This document shows, piece by piece, positions 63,971 to 64,000 of a stretch of 64,000 nt of DNA. The DNA lies in contig CALUPD010000037.1 in assembly GCA_944322605.1 (NCBI GenBank), forward strand, positions 1-64,000, given 5' to 3'. The position numbers were made by a program, and so were the translations under genes. The notes below the pieces were generated by a model, which had not been told where the DNA came from, ran no database searches, and worked only from the letters and a program-made list of their open reading frames with translations. The stretch comes from an uncultured Bacteroidales bacterium (lineage in GTDB: Bacteria > Bacteroidota > Bacteroidia > Bacteroidales > UBA932). Position 1 is the first letter of the stretch, and every line of letters starts with the position of its first letter.

Positions 63971-64000
63971 AACATAACTGACACGAATTCAAAACTAAAA

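Overview
This window is a chromosomal stretch of a Bacteroidota organism, most likely an uncultured gut- or rumen-type member of the Bacteroidales. The gene content supports this: EF-G2, an S46 dipeptidyl-peptidase, DUF2027-Smr and DUF6029 proteins, Omp28-like and Fn3-like lipoproteins, split transketolase, and a Mrp ATPase without the CxxC. Genes are also repeatedly preceded by the Bacteroidota -7 box TAnnTTTG. The family cannot be fixed from the sequence alone. No rRNA, tRNA or CRISPR array was recognised.

Layout. 1-175: end of an IS256-family element running off the left edge. 250-681: small heat-shock protein. 1.7-5.8 kb: YfhO-like membrane protein and a glycosyltransferase. 5.9-8.5 kb: mutS. 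10-10.9 kb: gene debris and small secreted proteins. 11.3-14.7 kb: yqeY, aspS and ksgA. 14.9-20.8 kb: a redox/Tat cluster (polyferredoxin, Tat-type aldo/keto reductase, DUF1893, ECF-type membrane protein, tatA, tatC). 22.8-25.9 kb: DUF2027-Smr protein and Mrp. 26.3-32.4 kb: S46 peptidase and a TlpA / DUF6029 / Omp28-like operon. 32.6-35.1 kb: fusA2 with a small regulator. 35.3-37.9 kb: XRE regulator, rnhB, lolD-like gene and trmN6-like gene. 40.1-42.0 kb: split transketolase. 42.6-47.7 kb: lepA and a three-gene type IIS-like restriction-modification system. 47.9-50.5 kb: PspC/PadR envelope-stress module. 52-52.8 kb: a RAYT-type transposase. 54.1-56.7 kb: frr, pyrH and frdC. 58-64 kb: a membrane-anchored TPR-AraC regulator divergent from two Fn3-like lipoproteins.

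The most unusual content lies between the genes. First, a composite palindromic element of about 165 bp occurs six times. It consists of two inverted half-units with TCCACGC/GCGTGGA arms around a 25-26 nt asymmetric core, and its outer flanks read AATTATC/GATAATT. Two copies flank the single RAYT gene, which suggests a RAYT-REP/BIME-type mobile system of unusual architecture.

Second, most long intergenic regions are decayed tandem arrays with a recurring spacing of about 60-66 bp. Several are anchored on the 3' end of the adjacent gene and repeat its stop codon and last codons. The same process has entered coding sequence: ksgA carries 63-nt (21-codon) in-frame units just before its SAM-binding motif, and the DUF2027-Smr protein has a Gly/Ser linker built from 15- and 18-nt units. 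These arrays also split gene pairs that are normally tight (tatA/tatC, pyrH/frr) and lie between a good promoter and the PspC operon.
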